A stretch of DNA of 64,000 bases, from positions 11,222,001 through 11,286,000 of the forward strand of contig NC_045129.1 in NCBI RefSeq assembly GCF_007655135.1, in the 5' to 3' direction. The translations under genes and the position numbers were made by a program. The stretch is from Punica granatum (taxonomy: Eukaryota > Streptophyta > Magnoliopsida > Myrtales > Lythraceae). Below, piece after piece: positions 1 through 12,334 of this stretch. How positions within the stretch are numbered: position 1 is the stretch's first letter; every line of letters starts with the position of its first letter. The notes below the pieces were generated by a model. The model was not told the origin of the DNA. It did not search any database and saw only the letters and a list, made by a program, of their open reading frames with translations.

Positions 1-633
1 GGACTTCGTGTCCATCTTTATCGCTTTTCGGACTTCGCGACCAGGACTTCGTGTCTACATTTACTGCTTTGCGGACTTCGCGTCCAGGACTTCGTGTCCA
101 TCTTTACCGCTTTTCGGACTTCGCGTCCAGGACTTCGTGTCCATCTTTATCGCTTTTCGGACTTCGCGTCCAGGACTTCGTGTCCACATTTACCGCTTTT
201 CGGACTCCGCGTCCAGGACTTCGTGTCCATCTTTACCGCTTTTCGGACTTCGCGTCCAGGACTTCGTGTCTATCTTTACCGCTTTTCGGACTTCGCGTCC
301 ATCTTTACCGCTTTTCGGACTTCGCGTCCAGGATTTCGTGTCCATCTTTACCGTTTTTTGGACTTCGCGTTCGCATCTACTACATTCTGGACTTCGTGTC
401 CGCATTCATTGCATTCCGGACTTCGTGTCCGAGTCTACTGCATTACGAACTTCGTATCCTCATTTACTGCTTTCCGGACTTCGTTCACTGCATTTTGGAC
501 TTCGCGTCCGCATCTATTGCATTTTGGACTTCGTGTCCACATTCATTACATTCCGGACTTCGTGTCCGCACTTACTACTTTTTGGACTTCGTGTCCGCAT
601 TTACTACTTTTTGGACTTCGTGTCCTCACTTAA
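1..633 (+). repeat. Tandem repeat block in the 3' internal region of a Ty3/Gypsy element
   Basis: This is a head-to-tail array built from a 29-bp part (GGACTTCGTGTCCATCTTTA followed by CCGCTTTTC) alternating with a 14-bp part (GGACTTCGCGTCCA). The array is more regular at the left and decays rightwards into variants with TTTACTACTTT or TTCATTGCATTCC. It opens all three forward frames, so the long ORFs here are repeat artefacts and not proteins. It lies just upstream of a polypurine tract and an LTR, where plant Tat-lineage elements often carry tandem repeats. The left edge is cut by the window. Confidence 0.85.
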
Positions 634-796
634 TGTCTTTCAAGTATGCGTTCACAGTTACTAATTTATGGTTTTTACTATTTTTGCAACAGGCCTACAT
701 ATTAGCAAAAACGAGGAGAATTGTCAAACGGTCGCCAGGACCAAACGAGGTGCTTCCTATAGTCTTTGGCTGCATCCTCTATTCGAGCACGCAACC

Positions 797-810
797 AAAG
801 AGGGGCAAGC
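797..810 (+). other. Polypurine tract before LTR 1
   Basis: The purine-rich stretch AAAGAGGGGCAAGC is followed directly by TGTCAGCA, the start of the long terminal repeat. The same arrangement occurs before the second LTR at about 6689-6702. This fits the plus-strand priming site of a Ty3/Gypsy element, and it fixes the left edge of both LTRs. Confidence 0.7.
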
Positions 811-3800
811 TGTCAGCATCTAATTTCGGTCCATCGGCTCCTAGGGGGGCAAAATTGTCATTTCCTAATTTATCACCTTTTCTTAAAAAAAAAAAAAAGT
901 CAAGTCGGTCAGAACCGGTCAGAGCCGGTCTGACCGACAAGACGGATGGGCAGGGTCGGTCAGAACTGATCTGACCGACCGCAGCACCCAAAAAAAGAAG
1001 GAAAGTCAAACGAATTTGACTTTCCCTGTTCTTCTTCCTCCCCTTCCTCTTATGCACGCCCGTTGATCTCGTTTTCCAACCGATTCTTCGGGGATTGGCC
1101 GGATTTCCCTCAACGACCGAAAAGAAGATAAAAAAAACCCTAGACTCTCCCGCTCGCAGAGGCGGGGGGACACTCCCGAAAAAATCCGAAAAAAAGGCAG
1201 CGATTTCGCGGCGATTCCCGGAAACTCTCGGACGCCGGCTCGCAACAAAAAGGCCCGGAACTCTCAGCTCTCGGTAACCCCCAGCTCACCCGCAACCCTC
1301 AGCTCCCACACCGAAATTTCCCTCAGCTCTTTCTCGCCCATCTCCCGATCCCGCAGCTCCCATTCGCCCTCAGCTCCCACGAACCGGAACCCCTCAGCTC
1401 AAGACTCTCTCGGAGCTCACAGAAAAAAAATTTTGAGCTGAAGGCCCCCGAACCGCCAGCTCTCTTTCTCTCCCTTCAGCTCACGCGTCCCTTTCGGTCA
1501 GCCCGAAATCCCGAGATCCGGAGCTGGTTCATCCTCCTCCACGGGTGCCTCCGACTCGCGATTCGCTCCTTGTCCGACACACAGACGCGGCTTGCTCCCT
1601 CCCCAGCCGCGCTCAACGACCTTCCGGGATCGGGTGCAACCGCACCGCCACCCGAACCGCGTCCATTCTCTTCGGTTTACCTATCAGCACTAACCGGATC
1701 GATTCATTTTTTTCGGGTCTCACAGGCACTTCGAAACAGACACACACCGGCCCTCAATCCGTGTCCAGCAGCCCAACCGGCCCAGCATCCGCGATCGAGC
1801 TCGGCCCAGTATCCGCGATCCAGCCCGGCCCACTAGTCGCTGTCCAATCTGGTCCAACAACGGCCCATCGGCCCATTCGGCTCAGCCCCAAATCCCAGTG
1901 GCCCATTCGGCCCAGCACGGCCTGTCACGATTCGGCCCATTCCGGCATTTTTTATTTTATTTTTTTATTTTACAGAGAAGTCCGTCAACTTTCCGGACTA
2001 GGTAAATTCTCTACTTAGTAGCATGTTTAGGGCTCCATTTCTGAATGTTTATGTTTGCTCAGATGAATATGATGTGAAATGAGTGTTCTTAGGTCGCGTG
2101 GGTGATCGGATTTGTCCCGAACTTGATTTTATGAACTTTCTATTTTGTCACATTTCAATCCAGATGACGTATTTTATTTTTTTAAAATCTGCCCCGAATT
2201 TCAAAATCATTTTCAATCAAGCCCCGGTCATTTTTTTATTTTCCAATCAGTCCTTGGATTTTTCAGAATTTTTTTTAAGAATCCCAAAGAACTTTCCAAA
2301 TTGTTTCGGTTTAGTCCCGGGACCATTTTTCAGCCTTTTTAGATCTGCCCCAAATTTCAAAAATTCTTTCCAATCAAGTCCCAGTCATTTTACTATTTTC
2401 CAATCAGTCCTGGAATTCCCAGAATTTCTCAAGCATCCTAAGGAACTTTCCAAGTTGTTTCATTTTAGTCCTGGGGTCATTTTTTGTTTTTTGATCAGTC
2501 CCGATTTTCAATTTCATTTCAAATAAGTCCTGGGACATTTTCAGTAAATTTTTGCACATAGTCCCTTTTTTAGAATTTTCATATCAGTCCCCAATTTTTT
2601 TCATAATTTTCAAATCAGTCCCTGCTCTTTTAATATCGTTCAATTCAGTCCCCTGGACATTTTCTAAAATATCTGACCCTTTCCTACTTGGATCACCCAC
2701 CGACAATGCATGTGCCCATTTAAATATTTCATTTTTGTAATTATGTGACCATGTCGGAAATTAGAGTTTATCGGAAGGTCAACCAATGGCTATCTCGACG
2801 ACTCGAAATTCGTAGACCAAAGCATTCGGCAAATTTCTAATTAACCTAAAATTCTACATACGGGGTAATCGGGACGTCAAATTTGGCTAAATTAAATCAC
2901 TTGACTCTTTTAAATAAATTGCACGAACTGATTAATAATCTGTAATCGCACCGACAGTTCAAGAACTGTTAGTCATGCCCTTTTCAAAATTCACAATTTC
3001 AAAAGCACCGAGATACGTGCAACGTAATCTTAATTTGCATGCACACACATATTTACCGATTCAAGGGCATAATTACCAGTTCTTGTTCTGCCGTCACTTT
3101 AGTGCAGGTTTGTGTTTAGAACGGGTTAAAACATGGAAAAACGAATTAATTTCAAACTCGGCATAATCAACATGGGCAATAGTCAATTAGAGGGTTAGGT
3201 TTTTGGGTTTTAGGTGAAAATACTTTTAATCTGTAAAAGCCATATTGTCATGATACATAATAATCTAAAAATAACCTACACATTCGAGACTTGACTATGG
3301 ATATCACGTCTGTCGGGTCCGTTAAAATAATGCCGAATGCTACATACCCTATCCATCACCCTTTTTTGCTTGTTTGCCAAAATACCTCGAGTAATAATCA
3401 GTTAATTCACGTAAATTCGGCGATAACAAAACCCCATTGATTGTTTATTTGAGCTTGCTTATTACATCTTTTGCACTTGATTGTTATGCGGATCGAGCCT
3501 GATCCTTTAGGACTCGATTCACACTGGGTCCAACGCCCATAACCGTCGATCACGGGGTCCAATACCCCCATACACCGATTGCGCATTTAATTTAATTTTC
3601 GGTCTTTTCCAAACTATACGGTGAGCATGAGTGAAATTATGGTCGAACACGAACCGACCGGGATTTAGTTATTGTAGCTTGTCTTTTATTTATTTGAGAG
3701 AACAATGTAAGGTTTTATATTATACATATATTCATGTAAAATCTCGGTCGGAGAGTAGACGGTCGGAGTGTTCCTTCGAATTTACGGCGTCAAAACGCGT

Positions 3801-4141
3801 AAGATGAGCGAAACTTAATTAAGCGGTAATTAAATTAAAATGGCAAGCCTAGACAAGCTAGGGTACCGATAGGGCATGCGAGATATAGGCTCGCATGTAA
3901 CAGAACCCCCGAATTCGGAACCTCGGGTTTCGCAGACCATATGCCTTAGCAATTAGGTGTACCCCGTACCCCTAGACCCGGGTAACTTGGCGGCCCTCGA
4001 CCTTCGGGTCGTAAAATGGCAAGTGGCGACTCCTTTTCACGTGCGTCCGTCGCGCGTCCCCGGGAAGGTGGACACTCCCAAGCCGCGTTGCATAGGCGCG
4101 CGCAATGCGTGCTCCGACGAGACGAAATTCGGGTGCGCACA
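811..4141 (+). mobile_element. Ty3/Gypsy (Tat-like) long terminal repeat, copy 1
   Basis: This is about 3.3 kb, begins TGTCAG and ends GCGCACA. It is colinear with 6703-9790: both contain the block starting GTGTTCTTAGGTCGCGTGGG, then degenerate 'AATCAGTCC' repeats at about 2150-2680, then the terminal block with CTAGACCCGGGTAACTTG. The two copies differ by many substitutions and indels, and positions about 1000-2000 have no good partner in the second LTR, so the pair is old. Upstream internal repeats make it a 3' LTR, yet an internal fragment also follows it, so it borders internal sequence on both sides. ORFs inside it look spurious. Confidence 0.8.
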
Positions 4142-4966
4142 CATCCAACGGACACCTTTTCATTTTGGTGGCAATCGACTACTTCACCAAGTGAATCGAG
4201 GCCATAACGCTTGCTTCGGTCACCGCAAAGGCCGTGGCACGCTTACTCAAGTGCAACATCATCGCCCGATACGGAGTCCCCGCGACAATCATCACTGACA
4301 ACGCTAAGAACTTGAACAACAAGATCATCGACGAGCTCTGCGAGCAATTCAAAGTGCAGCATCGTAACTCCACACCGTACCGTCCCCAAATGAACGGTGC
4401 GGTGGAAGCTGCGAACAAGAACATCAAGAAGATCATCGAGAAAATGATGGTGACCTATAAGGATTGGCACGAGATGCTCCCTTTTGCTCTCTTAGCATAC
4501 CGAACATCTATCCGCACTTCAACCGGGGCAACTCCGTACTCTCTGGTCTACGGCATGGAAGCAGTCCTCCCAATCGAAGTGGAAATTCCTTCCATGAGGG
4601 TCCTTGCCGAGTCCGAGCTCGAAGAAGCAGAATGGGCAAAGCAACGCTACGAACAGCTCAATCTCATCGACGAGAAGCGGCTAACAGCGCTATGCCACGG
4701 CCAATGCTACCAACAAAGAATGGCCCGAGCGTTCAATGCAAGAGTCCGCCACCGCGAGTTCAACCCTGGTGACCTTATCCTGCGAAAGGTTCTTCACATT
4801 ACACTTGACTCTCGGGGGCAAGTTCGCATACAAGTACGACGGGCCCTTCGTCGTCAGGGAAACCTTCTCTGGAGGAGCAATTATCCTAAGCGACATGGAT
4901 GGGACCGAAAACGCACTCCCAGTCAACGCTGACACCCTCAAGAAGTACTATCCCCGATAGCCTTCT
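4142..4966 (+). pseudogene. Decayed Ty3/Gypsy integrase C-terminal region
   Basis: The frame starting right after the LTR reads into the middle of a plant Gypsy integrase core. The frame from about 4234 shows ITDNAKN, then YRPQMNGAVEAANK and LAYRTSIRTSTGATPYSLVYG, and then the chromodomain-free C-terminal region typical of Tat elements (VNADTLKKYY near the end). Breaks seen: an in-frame TGA at about 4192 where a Trp is expected, and a one-base insertion in a G run at about 4816 that moves the last 45-50 codons into another frame. Gag, protease, RT, RNase H, primer-binding site and the integrase N-terminus are all missing between LTR 1 and this fragment. The copy is non-functional. Confidence 0.85.
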
Positions 4967-5139
4967 TCGTCATTCTACAGCCTCTTTATGTACCCGCATG
5001 TTGCAAGCCTCATTTTCGACCTTTGTCTTCTTCTGTATTCTTCAGACCCCATGCTCATACCGCCTCAGCGCATTCTGTCATCAGCACCTGTATTCTTTCC
5101 ATCTAAGATCACATTTGAGAGAAAATAATAAATTTCCCG

Positions 5140-5430
5140 CTAGGTTGAAAACCTCCTCGAGGCGACCTAGGCAAAAGTTAGGGAACGAGGGGCACGGCTT
5201 AAAATCCCGCAAAGGGAAGCCGTGGCAAAAGGAGAGCATAAATCATATCCTTGCTAGGCTGAAAACCCGCAAAGGGCGGTCTAGGCAAAAGTTAGAGGAA
5301 TCGAGAGATGCGATCAGACCCTATCTTGGGCGGTCGTAGTAAAAGGAGAGCATTCATGAGAGAAAAGTCAAAATAAAATACCCCGTCAGGTCGTCACGCG
5401 TTTTGCGGCCTGGGCAAAAATTAGGGGCAA
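5140..5430 (+). repeat. Short-period repeats downstream of integrase (Gypsy 3' internal region)
   Basis: Three diverged copies of a motif occur here: GCTAGG(T/C)TGAAAACC, a short variable part, then CCTAGGCAAAAGTTAG. Each copy could form a small CTAGG/CCTAG-type stem. They fall between the integrase fragment and the second tandem array. Such motifs are common in the untranslated 3' internal region of Tat-type elements; that lineage assignment is from family knowledge, not from a search. Confidence 0.55.
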
Positions 5431-6009
5431 TTGTCGGTTCGACCACGAAAGGACAGCAACACCCCACGTGAAGCTACAACTAGTAGTGGTTCGACAGTGC
5501 TCAACGCAAGCAAACTCTCCTCGACTTTCAAGGCTCGAGACGCGCCTCGAAATGGGGTCGAATCGTCGTATCCTTGATTTGGAGGATCCTAAAGATCCTT
5601 CCCTTTACCTTTATTCAAAGCTCTGTGGGCCATGCCCTCATTTTGCGAAAAGCCTTTCTTTTGGTCAAACATGAGTTTGGGACACGGCCACCCCTTAAAT
5701 GGTCACCAAGTTCAGATCCCCGAAGCATCATTACATAAATTTCCTTTGCACATCGTAATTCTAGCAGTTTCATGCGACTGACAACGACCGTTAGCTGCTA
5801 CCCTCCTATGCAGGTACGGGCATGTGGATCCTAAGAGGCGTCTCTCCCTGACGGACTCATGTCTGCCTCATGCGACAAGATCGTAATCTCAAACCCGAGC
5901 GAAGGGCCCTCAAGGAGGCACCTCGCACCATCATCTGACAAATCCGTTGGCATTATCGGACCCAAGTCAACTCTCTCGCGTTCTCGGGCCATCCTCGATG
6001 ACCGAACCC

Positions 6010-6540
6010 ACTTTTTACTACTTTGGGTTTGGACACCCACCATTTATTGCTTTGGGTTTGGACACCCACATTTACTGCTTTGGGTTTGGACACCCACATT
6101 TACTGCTTTGGGTTTGGACACCCGCCTTTTACTACTTTGGGTTTGGACACCCACATTTACTGCTTTCGGTTTGGACACCCACATTTACTGCTTTGGGTTT
6201 GGACACCCACATTTACTGCTTTAGGTTTGGACATCCGCCATTTATTGTTTTGGGTTTGGACACCCACATTTTACTGCTTTGGGTTTGGACACCCACATTT
6301 ACTGCTTTGGGTTTGGACACCCACATTTACTGCTTTGGGTTTGGACACCCACCTTTATTGCTTTGGGTTTGGACACCCACCATTTATTGCTTTGGGTTTG
6401 GACACCCACCATTTATTCTTTTGGGGTTTGGACACCCACTTTTTTACTTTCTTTGGGCCCGTAAACCCATCTTTACTGCTTTCAGGGCCATAAGCCCACC
6501 TTTATTGTTATTGGATCCATAAACCACCTCTTCACTGCTT
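6010..6540 (+). repeat. Second tandem repeat block (28-bp unit)
   Basis: The unit is GGTTTGGACACCCACATTTA then CTGCTTTG, repeated about 14 times with small changes (CCATTTATTG, CCTTTTACTA). It degrades after about 6430 into units with GGGCCCGTAAACCC and GGGCCATAAGCCC. It occupies the same place relative to LTR 2 as the 1-633 array does to LTR 1. It shares the core TTTACTGCTTT and a GGAC-type spacer with that array, so the two are probably diverged versions of one array. All frames are open through it, giving spurious 150-190 aa ORFs. Confidence 0.85.
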
Positions 6541-6702
6541 TCAGGTACATACGTTTATCCAACTCCCTCCCATTTATCCAAAATCAGAGAGAACAAGTGG
6601 CTATGGGGAAGATGCCAGGATGGTCGTCGAGATCAAATGGGGTGCTTCTTATGGTCTTTGGCTGCATCCTCTATCCGAGCACACAACTAAAGAGGGGCAA
6701 GC

Positions 6703-9700
6703 TGTCAGCACCCCATTTCGGTCCATCGGCTCCAAGGGGCAAAATCGCCATTTTTCCAATTTATTACCTTTTCTTAAAAAAAATAATTAATTAATTAATT
6801 AATTAATTAATTAATTTAAATTATTTATATATATATATATGTATAATAAATAAAATAAAATAAAAAATTTTCAAATCTCGGGCAGGCCGGGCAGGGGCCG
6901 GGCAGCGTTGACCTGCTGCCCGTGACCCGCCGGCCATTTAATTAAAAAAAAAAAAAAAAAAAGATTCGGGCAGACCGGGCAGCGCTCGCCGGCTGCCCGC
7001 GATCCCCGCCAGCCCAGGAAGCCCCGAATCGGATTTCCGCGATTTTCGGCCAAATCGGCCGAAATCTTAACGGAAAATGGGATGGAATTGAGATTAAATG
7101 AACAGAAAGTTAATTCGGGAGGAGAGGAACAAGACCCAGTGAAAGGAATCGAACAATTTGCTCTCTTTTCGGCAGACTTGAAGATCGATTGAGCTCGAAA
7201 ACCCTCGCCGGAAAACCCCAAAATTCTCCCCGATCCCGACCATTTTAACTCCGATGAGGCCCATATCGACCTCGGCGAAGCGTCGGCGGTGTCCAGAACC
7301 GTCACCGGCGTCCATTCCGGCCCTCACCGCGGCGTCCAGGGGAGAGAACCGCCTCCCGCGGCACCGTCGCCGCCGCTGCCCCCCGATCCCGATCGCCTCC
7401 GGTTAACGGGCCTCGGCCCAGTTCTTTTTTTTCGCAGGCCCAGCCCAAGCCCAGCCAGGCCCAACGCGCTCCAGTCCGGCCCAGCGCTCTTCCGGCCGAG
7501 TTCTCCTTCGAGCGGGCGATCCGATCCGACCTGATTTCATCCGGCGATTTTTTCACTTTTTACAGAGAAGCCCCTCAACTTTCCAAACTAGGTAAATTCT
7601 CGACTTAGTGGCATGATTAGGGTTCCTTTCATGAATATTATTGCTTGCTTGATGGATATAATATGAAATGAGTGTTCTTGGGTCGCGTGGGTGATCGGAT
7701 TTGTCCCGAACTCGATTTTATGAACTTTCCATTTTGTCACATTTCAGTCCAGAGGACTCATTTTATTTTTTTCAGATGTGCCCCGAACTCTAAAATTTAT
7801 CTTCAACCAAGTCCCGGTCATTTTACTATTTTCCAATCAGTCCTTGGATTTTTTCAGAATTTCTCAAGCATCCCAAAGGACTTTCCAAGTTGTTTCAGTT
7901 TAGTCCCTGGGCCATTTTTCACCCTTTTCAGATCTGCCCCGAATTTCAAAATTTCTTTTCAATCAAGTCCCAGTCATTTTACTATTTTCCAATCAGTCCG
8001 GGAATTTTCAGAATTTTTCAAGAATCCCTAGGAACTTTTCAAGTTGTTTCAGTTTAGTCCTGGGTCCATTTTTTATTTTCAGATCAGTCCCGATTTTCAA
8101 ATTCATGTCAAATAAGTCCTAGAACATTTTCAGTAAATTTTTACACAGTCCCCATTTTTTAGAATTTTCAGATCAGTCCCCCAACTTTTAGAATTTTCAA
8201 ATCAGTCCCCAATTTTTTCAAAATTTTCAAATCAGTCCTTGCTCTTTTAAAATCGTTCAATTTAGTCCCCTGGACATTTTCTAAAAATATCCGGCCTTTT
8301 TTTTTTTTTACTTGGATCACCCACCGACAATGTATGTGCCCATTTAAATATTTCATTTTTGTAATTATGTGACCATGTCGGAAATTAGAGTTTATCGGGC
8401 GGTCAACTAATGGCTATCTCGATGGCTCGAAATCCGTAGATTAAAGCATTCGGCAAATTTTTAATTAACCTAAAATTCTACATACGGGATAATCGGGACG
8501 TTAAATTTGGCTAAATTAAATCACTTGATTTCTTTAATTGGATTGCACGAATTGATTAATAATTTGTAATCGCGTCGACAGTTCAAGAACTGTTAATCAT
8601 GCCCTTTTCAAAATTCACAATTTCAAAAGCACTGAGATACGTACAGCGTAATCTTGTTTTACATGCACACACATATTTACCTATTCAAGGGCATGATTAC
8701 CGGTTCTTGTTCTGCCGTGATCCTAACGTAGGTTTGTGCATAGAATTGGTCAAAACATGGGAAAACAAATTAATCACAAACTCGGCTTAAATCAAACATG
8801 GGCAATAGTCGAATAGAGGGTTAGGTTTCGGGTTTTTAGGTGAAAATACTTTTAATCTGTAAAAGCCATATTGCCACGATACAGAATAATCTAAAAATAA
8901 CCCACACCTTTGAGACTCGGCTACAGACGTCATGTCTATCGGGTCCGTTTTAAATAATGCCGAATGCTACATACCCGATCCATCACCCCTTTTTGCTTGT
9001 TTTAAGGTAGGATTTGTGTGCCAAGATATCTCGGGTAATAATCAGTTAGTTCACGTAAATTCGGCGATAACAAAACCCCCATTGTTCGTTTATTTGAACT
9101 TGCTTGTTACATATTTTGCACTTGATTGTTATGCGGATCGAGCTCAATCCTTTAGGACTCGATTCACACTGGGTCCAATGCCCATAACCGTCGATCACGG
9201 GATCCAATACCCCATACACCGAGTGCACATTTAATTTAATTTAATTTTCGGTATTTTTCAAACTATACGGTAAGCATGAGTGAAATCATGGCCGAATGCG
9301 AACCGACTGGGATTTAGTCATTGTAGTTGTCTTTTGTTTATTTGAGAGAACAATGTAAGGTTTTAAATTATATATATATTCATGTAAAATCCCGGTCGGA
9401 GAGTGGACGGTCATAGTGTTTCTTCGAATTTACGGTGTCAAAACGCATAAGATGAGCGGAACTTAATAAAGCGGTAATTAAATTAAAATGGCAAGCCTAG
9501 ACAAGTTAGAATACCGAAAGGGCGTGTGGGATATAGGCCCACACGTAATAGAACCCCCGAATTCGGAATTTTCGGTTCCGTACAGACCATTGCCTTAGCA
9601 TCTTAGGTGTACCCCGTATCCCTAGACCCGGGTAACTTGCCGGCCCTCGACCTTCGGGTCGTAAAATGGCAAGTGGCGACTCCTTCTCACGTGCGTCCGT

Positions 9701-9790
9701 CACGCATCCCCGGGAAGGTGGATACTCCCAAGCCGCGTTGTTTAAGCGCGCGCATGCGTGCCCCGACGAGACGAAATTCGGGTGCGCACA
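6703..9790 (+). mobile_element. Ty3/Gypsy (Tat-like) long terminal repeat, copy 2
   Basis: This is about 3.1 kb, starts TGTCAG after the polypurine tract and ends GCGCACA at 9790. It is homologous over most of its length to 811-4141 (for example 7665-9790 against 2083-4141). A TTAA/TA simple repeat at 6785-6845 and a GC-rich stretch at 6880-7550 replace the different sequence at 880-2000 in copy 1. It closes the element whose internal remnant is 4142-6702. The ORFs inside have no recognised domains. Confidence 0.8.
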
Positions 9791-10950
9791 ATTACCATAA
9801 GTAATCTTCTATTTTTCAATTTTTTGCTTCGAATCGGTTCATTTAGAGGTAATGTTCAATTAATGCAGTCGGTTCCATGAGTGATTTATAGTCGATGACA
9901 CGGCACTTCCTCATTGGTACATGCATGAGGGTTAATTTGTAATATTGTTGAAGGTTTGAACGATGAAAATAGGAAAGTAAAGAATGAAAATGTTTTAAAA
10001 AATTATATATAATGGACGGTTAATGTTAAATGATGGGAATTTAAGGACTTATATTAGTTTTGTATGATACAAAAAATCAAAATTATGAACAGTAGAATTT
10101 TTTTTTCGGCGTAAATTTTGGTATCCGAAAGTTCAATTAGACTTCGACTAATCCAGTCGAACCGGATCAACCCACTAAAGGGTAAAAGTCTCCCAGCGTG
10201 AATTGCTTGCATTCACAAAGAGTTAAATCCAAGATCTTGTTTAAGCGGGACAAATATCAAACCGCTTGAACGTGCGTTTGTATGAACAGTAGAATTTGGG
10301 TGAGAGAAATGACTTTTATGTTATTATTCTGGCATTCTCTTTCTAATTTGATATTAAAGTGGTCGTTCATTAATTCGGTTGACTGACCCCGTCAAAGTCA
10401 AAGTCTTCCTTGTCCCCCTTATTGGGTGGGGGGAGTCTTCCTTTCTCTCCAGCGAAAAAAAAAAAAAGGTCTTCCTTCACCGAAAAAAAAAAAAGAAGAA
10501 GAAAAAAGTCTTCCTAGTCCCTTGTCCTAAAAATCAGAAGAATGAAGAAGAAGCCGTAATATTTTTCTCTGTTTTCTATTTCTTTCAAAAAAAGAAAAGT
10601 CTTCCTTGTCCAAAAAAAAAATGAATGAAGAAGAAGCGGTAATATTTTCCTCTGTTTTCTATTTCTTTGTTTTTTGAAATACGGATATTACAACGTATTA
10701 GCTAAAATTAATCCTCACTTGGACATCTGCTTGATTCTAGCCGTGAAATATTTCATTGTCATTGTGCTTTGAATCCTGCATTACTGGGTAAAGTTGGCCC
10801 AATATTATTCTCTGTTCTAGCAAAGTGAATACATTTTAATAGTTCCAATAAGCTCCTACGGCCTCTAATCAGCTTTGGTGGCTTGAAGTCGTGAAGAGAA
10901 GCTAAATCCAGGGGTCATGATCCCAGTTTAGCCCTCCGACATCCAAGACA
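9791..10950. repeat. Left part of local duplication, copy A
   Basis: From TTACCATAAGTAATC the sequence is closely colinear with about 27695-28695 (shared landmarks: TTTTTGCTTCGA, GATGACACGGCACTTCC, the C(T)TTCCTTGTC-rich stretch at 10395-10640, and AAGCTAAATCCAGGG). It contains no convincing gene. A repeat with tRNA-like promoter words lies at about 10110-10275. Similarity stops near the word TCCCAGTTTA. Confidence 0.75.
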
Positions 10951-12334
10951 CTCCATAGCCCCAGAAGAGAGAACGTATAGAGAGAATATGGTTACGGGAG
11001 AAGAAGATAGATATACTTTTTGAGTGAATTGACATATTACCTATGTGAAAGTTCTTTATCATTCTTGGGAAGAGATCCATATTTATGCATTTTGCTCGAG
11101 TTGATTCTTATATATTTAGTCAATTCTTGCTGACGGACTCATTAGGGAGTTGGGTTCTTATTTAATTTGTTCGACCGTCTAGCATTGTACTGGGCGGCAC
11201 AAGGAAGTATCAGTATCAGGTTATGTGGATGTTTTGATCTTTAAGTTTACTAGCCGAAGGGCTTGCACCCTGCAAAAACTAGAATTTCTCAATGTTGAGA
11301 TCCTACAGGCCATATCAATATTACTATTTAAATTTTGCTAATTTAACTAAGTACTAGGCATAGAAATAAATGTAGAAGTTCTCTCCTAGGTTTGCAATCA
11401 AAGTTCCTTTAGTATACTTCGTGATCTCACAAGGATTTGTTTGGGAATGCAGTGGAGTTTAACTTCACTCCATTCTAACTATAAATAATTATATGTATTT
11501 AAATTGTAATGATTGTACTGTTGAAAAAGTGAAAAAAAAAGTAATGAATAGTTAAGAAAAAATAATGATTTTGTTATTAAATTGTAAAAAAAATGTAATG
11601 AATAGTTGAAAAAAATTTAATATTAAAAATTAAATTGAATTGTTAAAAGATAAAATAATAATAATAATAATAATTGTATCATTGAATTGAAAATAAGTTG
11701 AGTAGAGTTAAAAAAAAAACTTCAAAATCAAACATTACTAACTGGAAAAAAGAAAAAGAAAAAAACAAGACTTGTCTCCGAGTTAAGACTTCCTGAAGGA
11801 CTTCTCTATAGTATTGGAATGGCTTTTCTCCTATCATTTAATGCATAGAGAAGTCAAATATATCGGTTTGATTAGTGAAAACTCATTGGCCTTTCAAATA
11901 TTAGGTTTTACGCTCATCGAAAACAAAAATTAATTAATGGGCCCTCAGATTAAGGACAGGCCTATATCGGATTGTATAAGACGAATGCAGAGCCAAATCA
12001 AATATATTGGTTTGATTGGTAGATATGAATTAACGGCTGTTAATTGGCCAAAACTCAGATGAGCCCATATGACAGAGACAAGCTTGCATCTGGCATATTA
12101 TTGCCAAAGCTCCATGTATTCTATTTGCATAATTTACCTTCGTTCCGACCGCACTAAGGTTACATGGCTACCTGAAAGTGTATTTCTTTGAATGGATATG
12201 TGTCATCCACATACTAAACAGGTGATTGCAGAGCAGTGCTCTTAAAATTTTTTACATTTTCTTTGCATTTGAAATATTAGAAATATGTAACCGAAAAAAA
12301 GGAAGAATTATTAGAATTACTCACCGAGTATGGA
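10951..12334. other. Intergenic, no gene seen
   Basis: This is AT-rich sequence with no coding signal. Positions about 11440-11740 hold a diverged MITE-like stretch (AGTGGAGTTTAACTTCACTCC, then AATTGTAATGATTG-type words, ending near GAGTAGAGTT) related to elements at 30965-31318 and, in reverse, 33070-33350. From about 12085 the sequence again matches copy B (33845 onwards). Confidence 0.5.

Noticed and set aside
1..660. Regular repeats that resemble a CRISPR array or a repetitive protein
   Set aside because: Units are contiguous and mutually variable with no unique spacers, all three forward frames are open, and the context is a plant Gypsy element.
2083..2526. 147-codon frame in LTR 1 (and a similar frame at 7672-8031)
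   Set aside because: It is made of degenerate non-coding LTR repeats (TCAGTCC...TTTTCA); the two LTR versions do not conserve the frame.
6010..6540. Three overlapping 150-190 codon frames with 'WVWTPTFTALGLDTH'-type repeats
   Set aside because: They are translations of a 28-bp tandem repeat whose length is not a multiple of three; no gene context.
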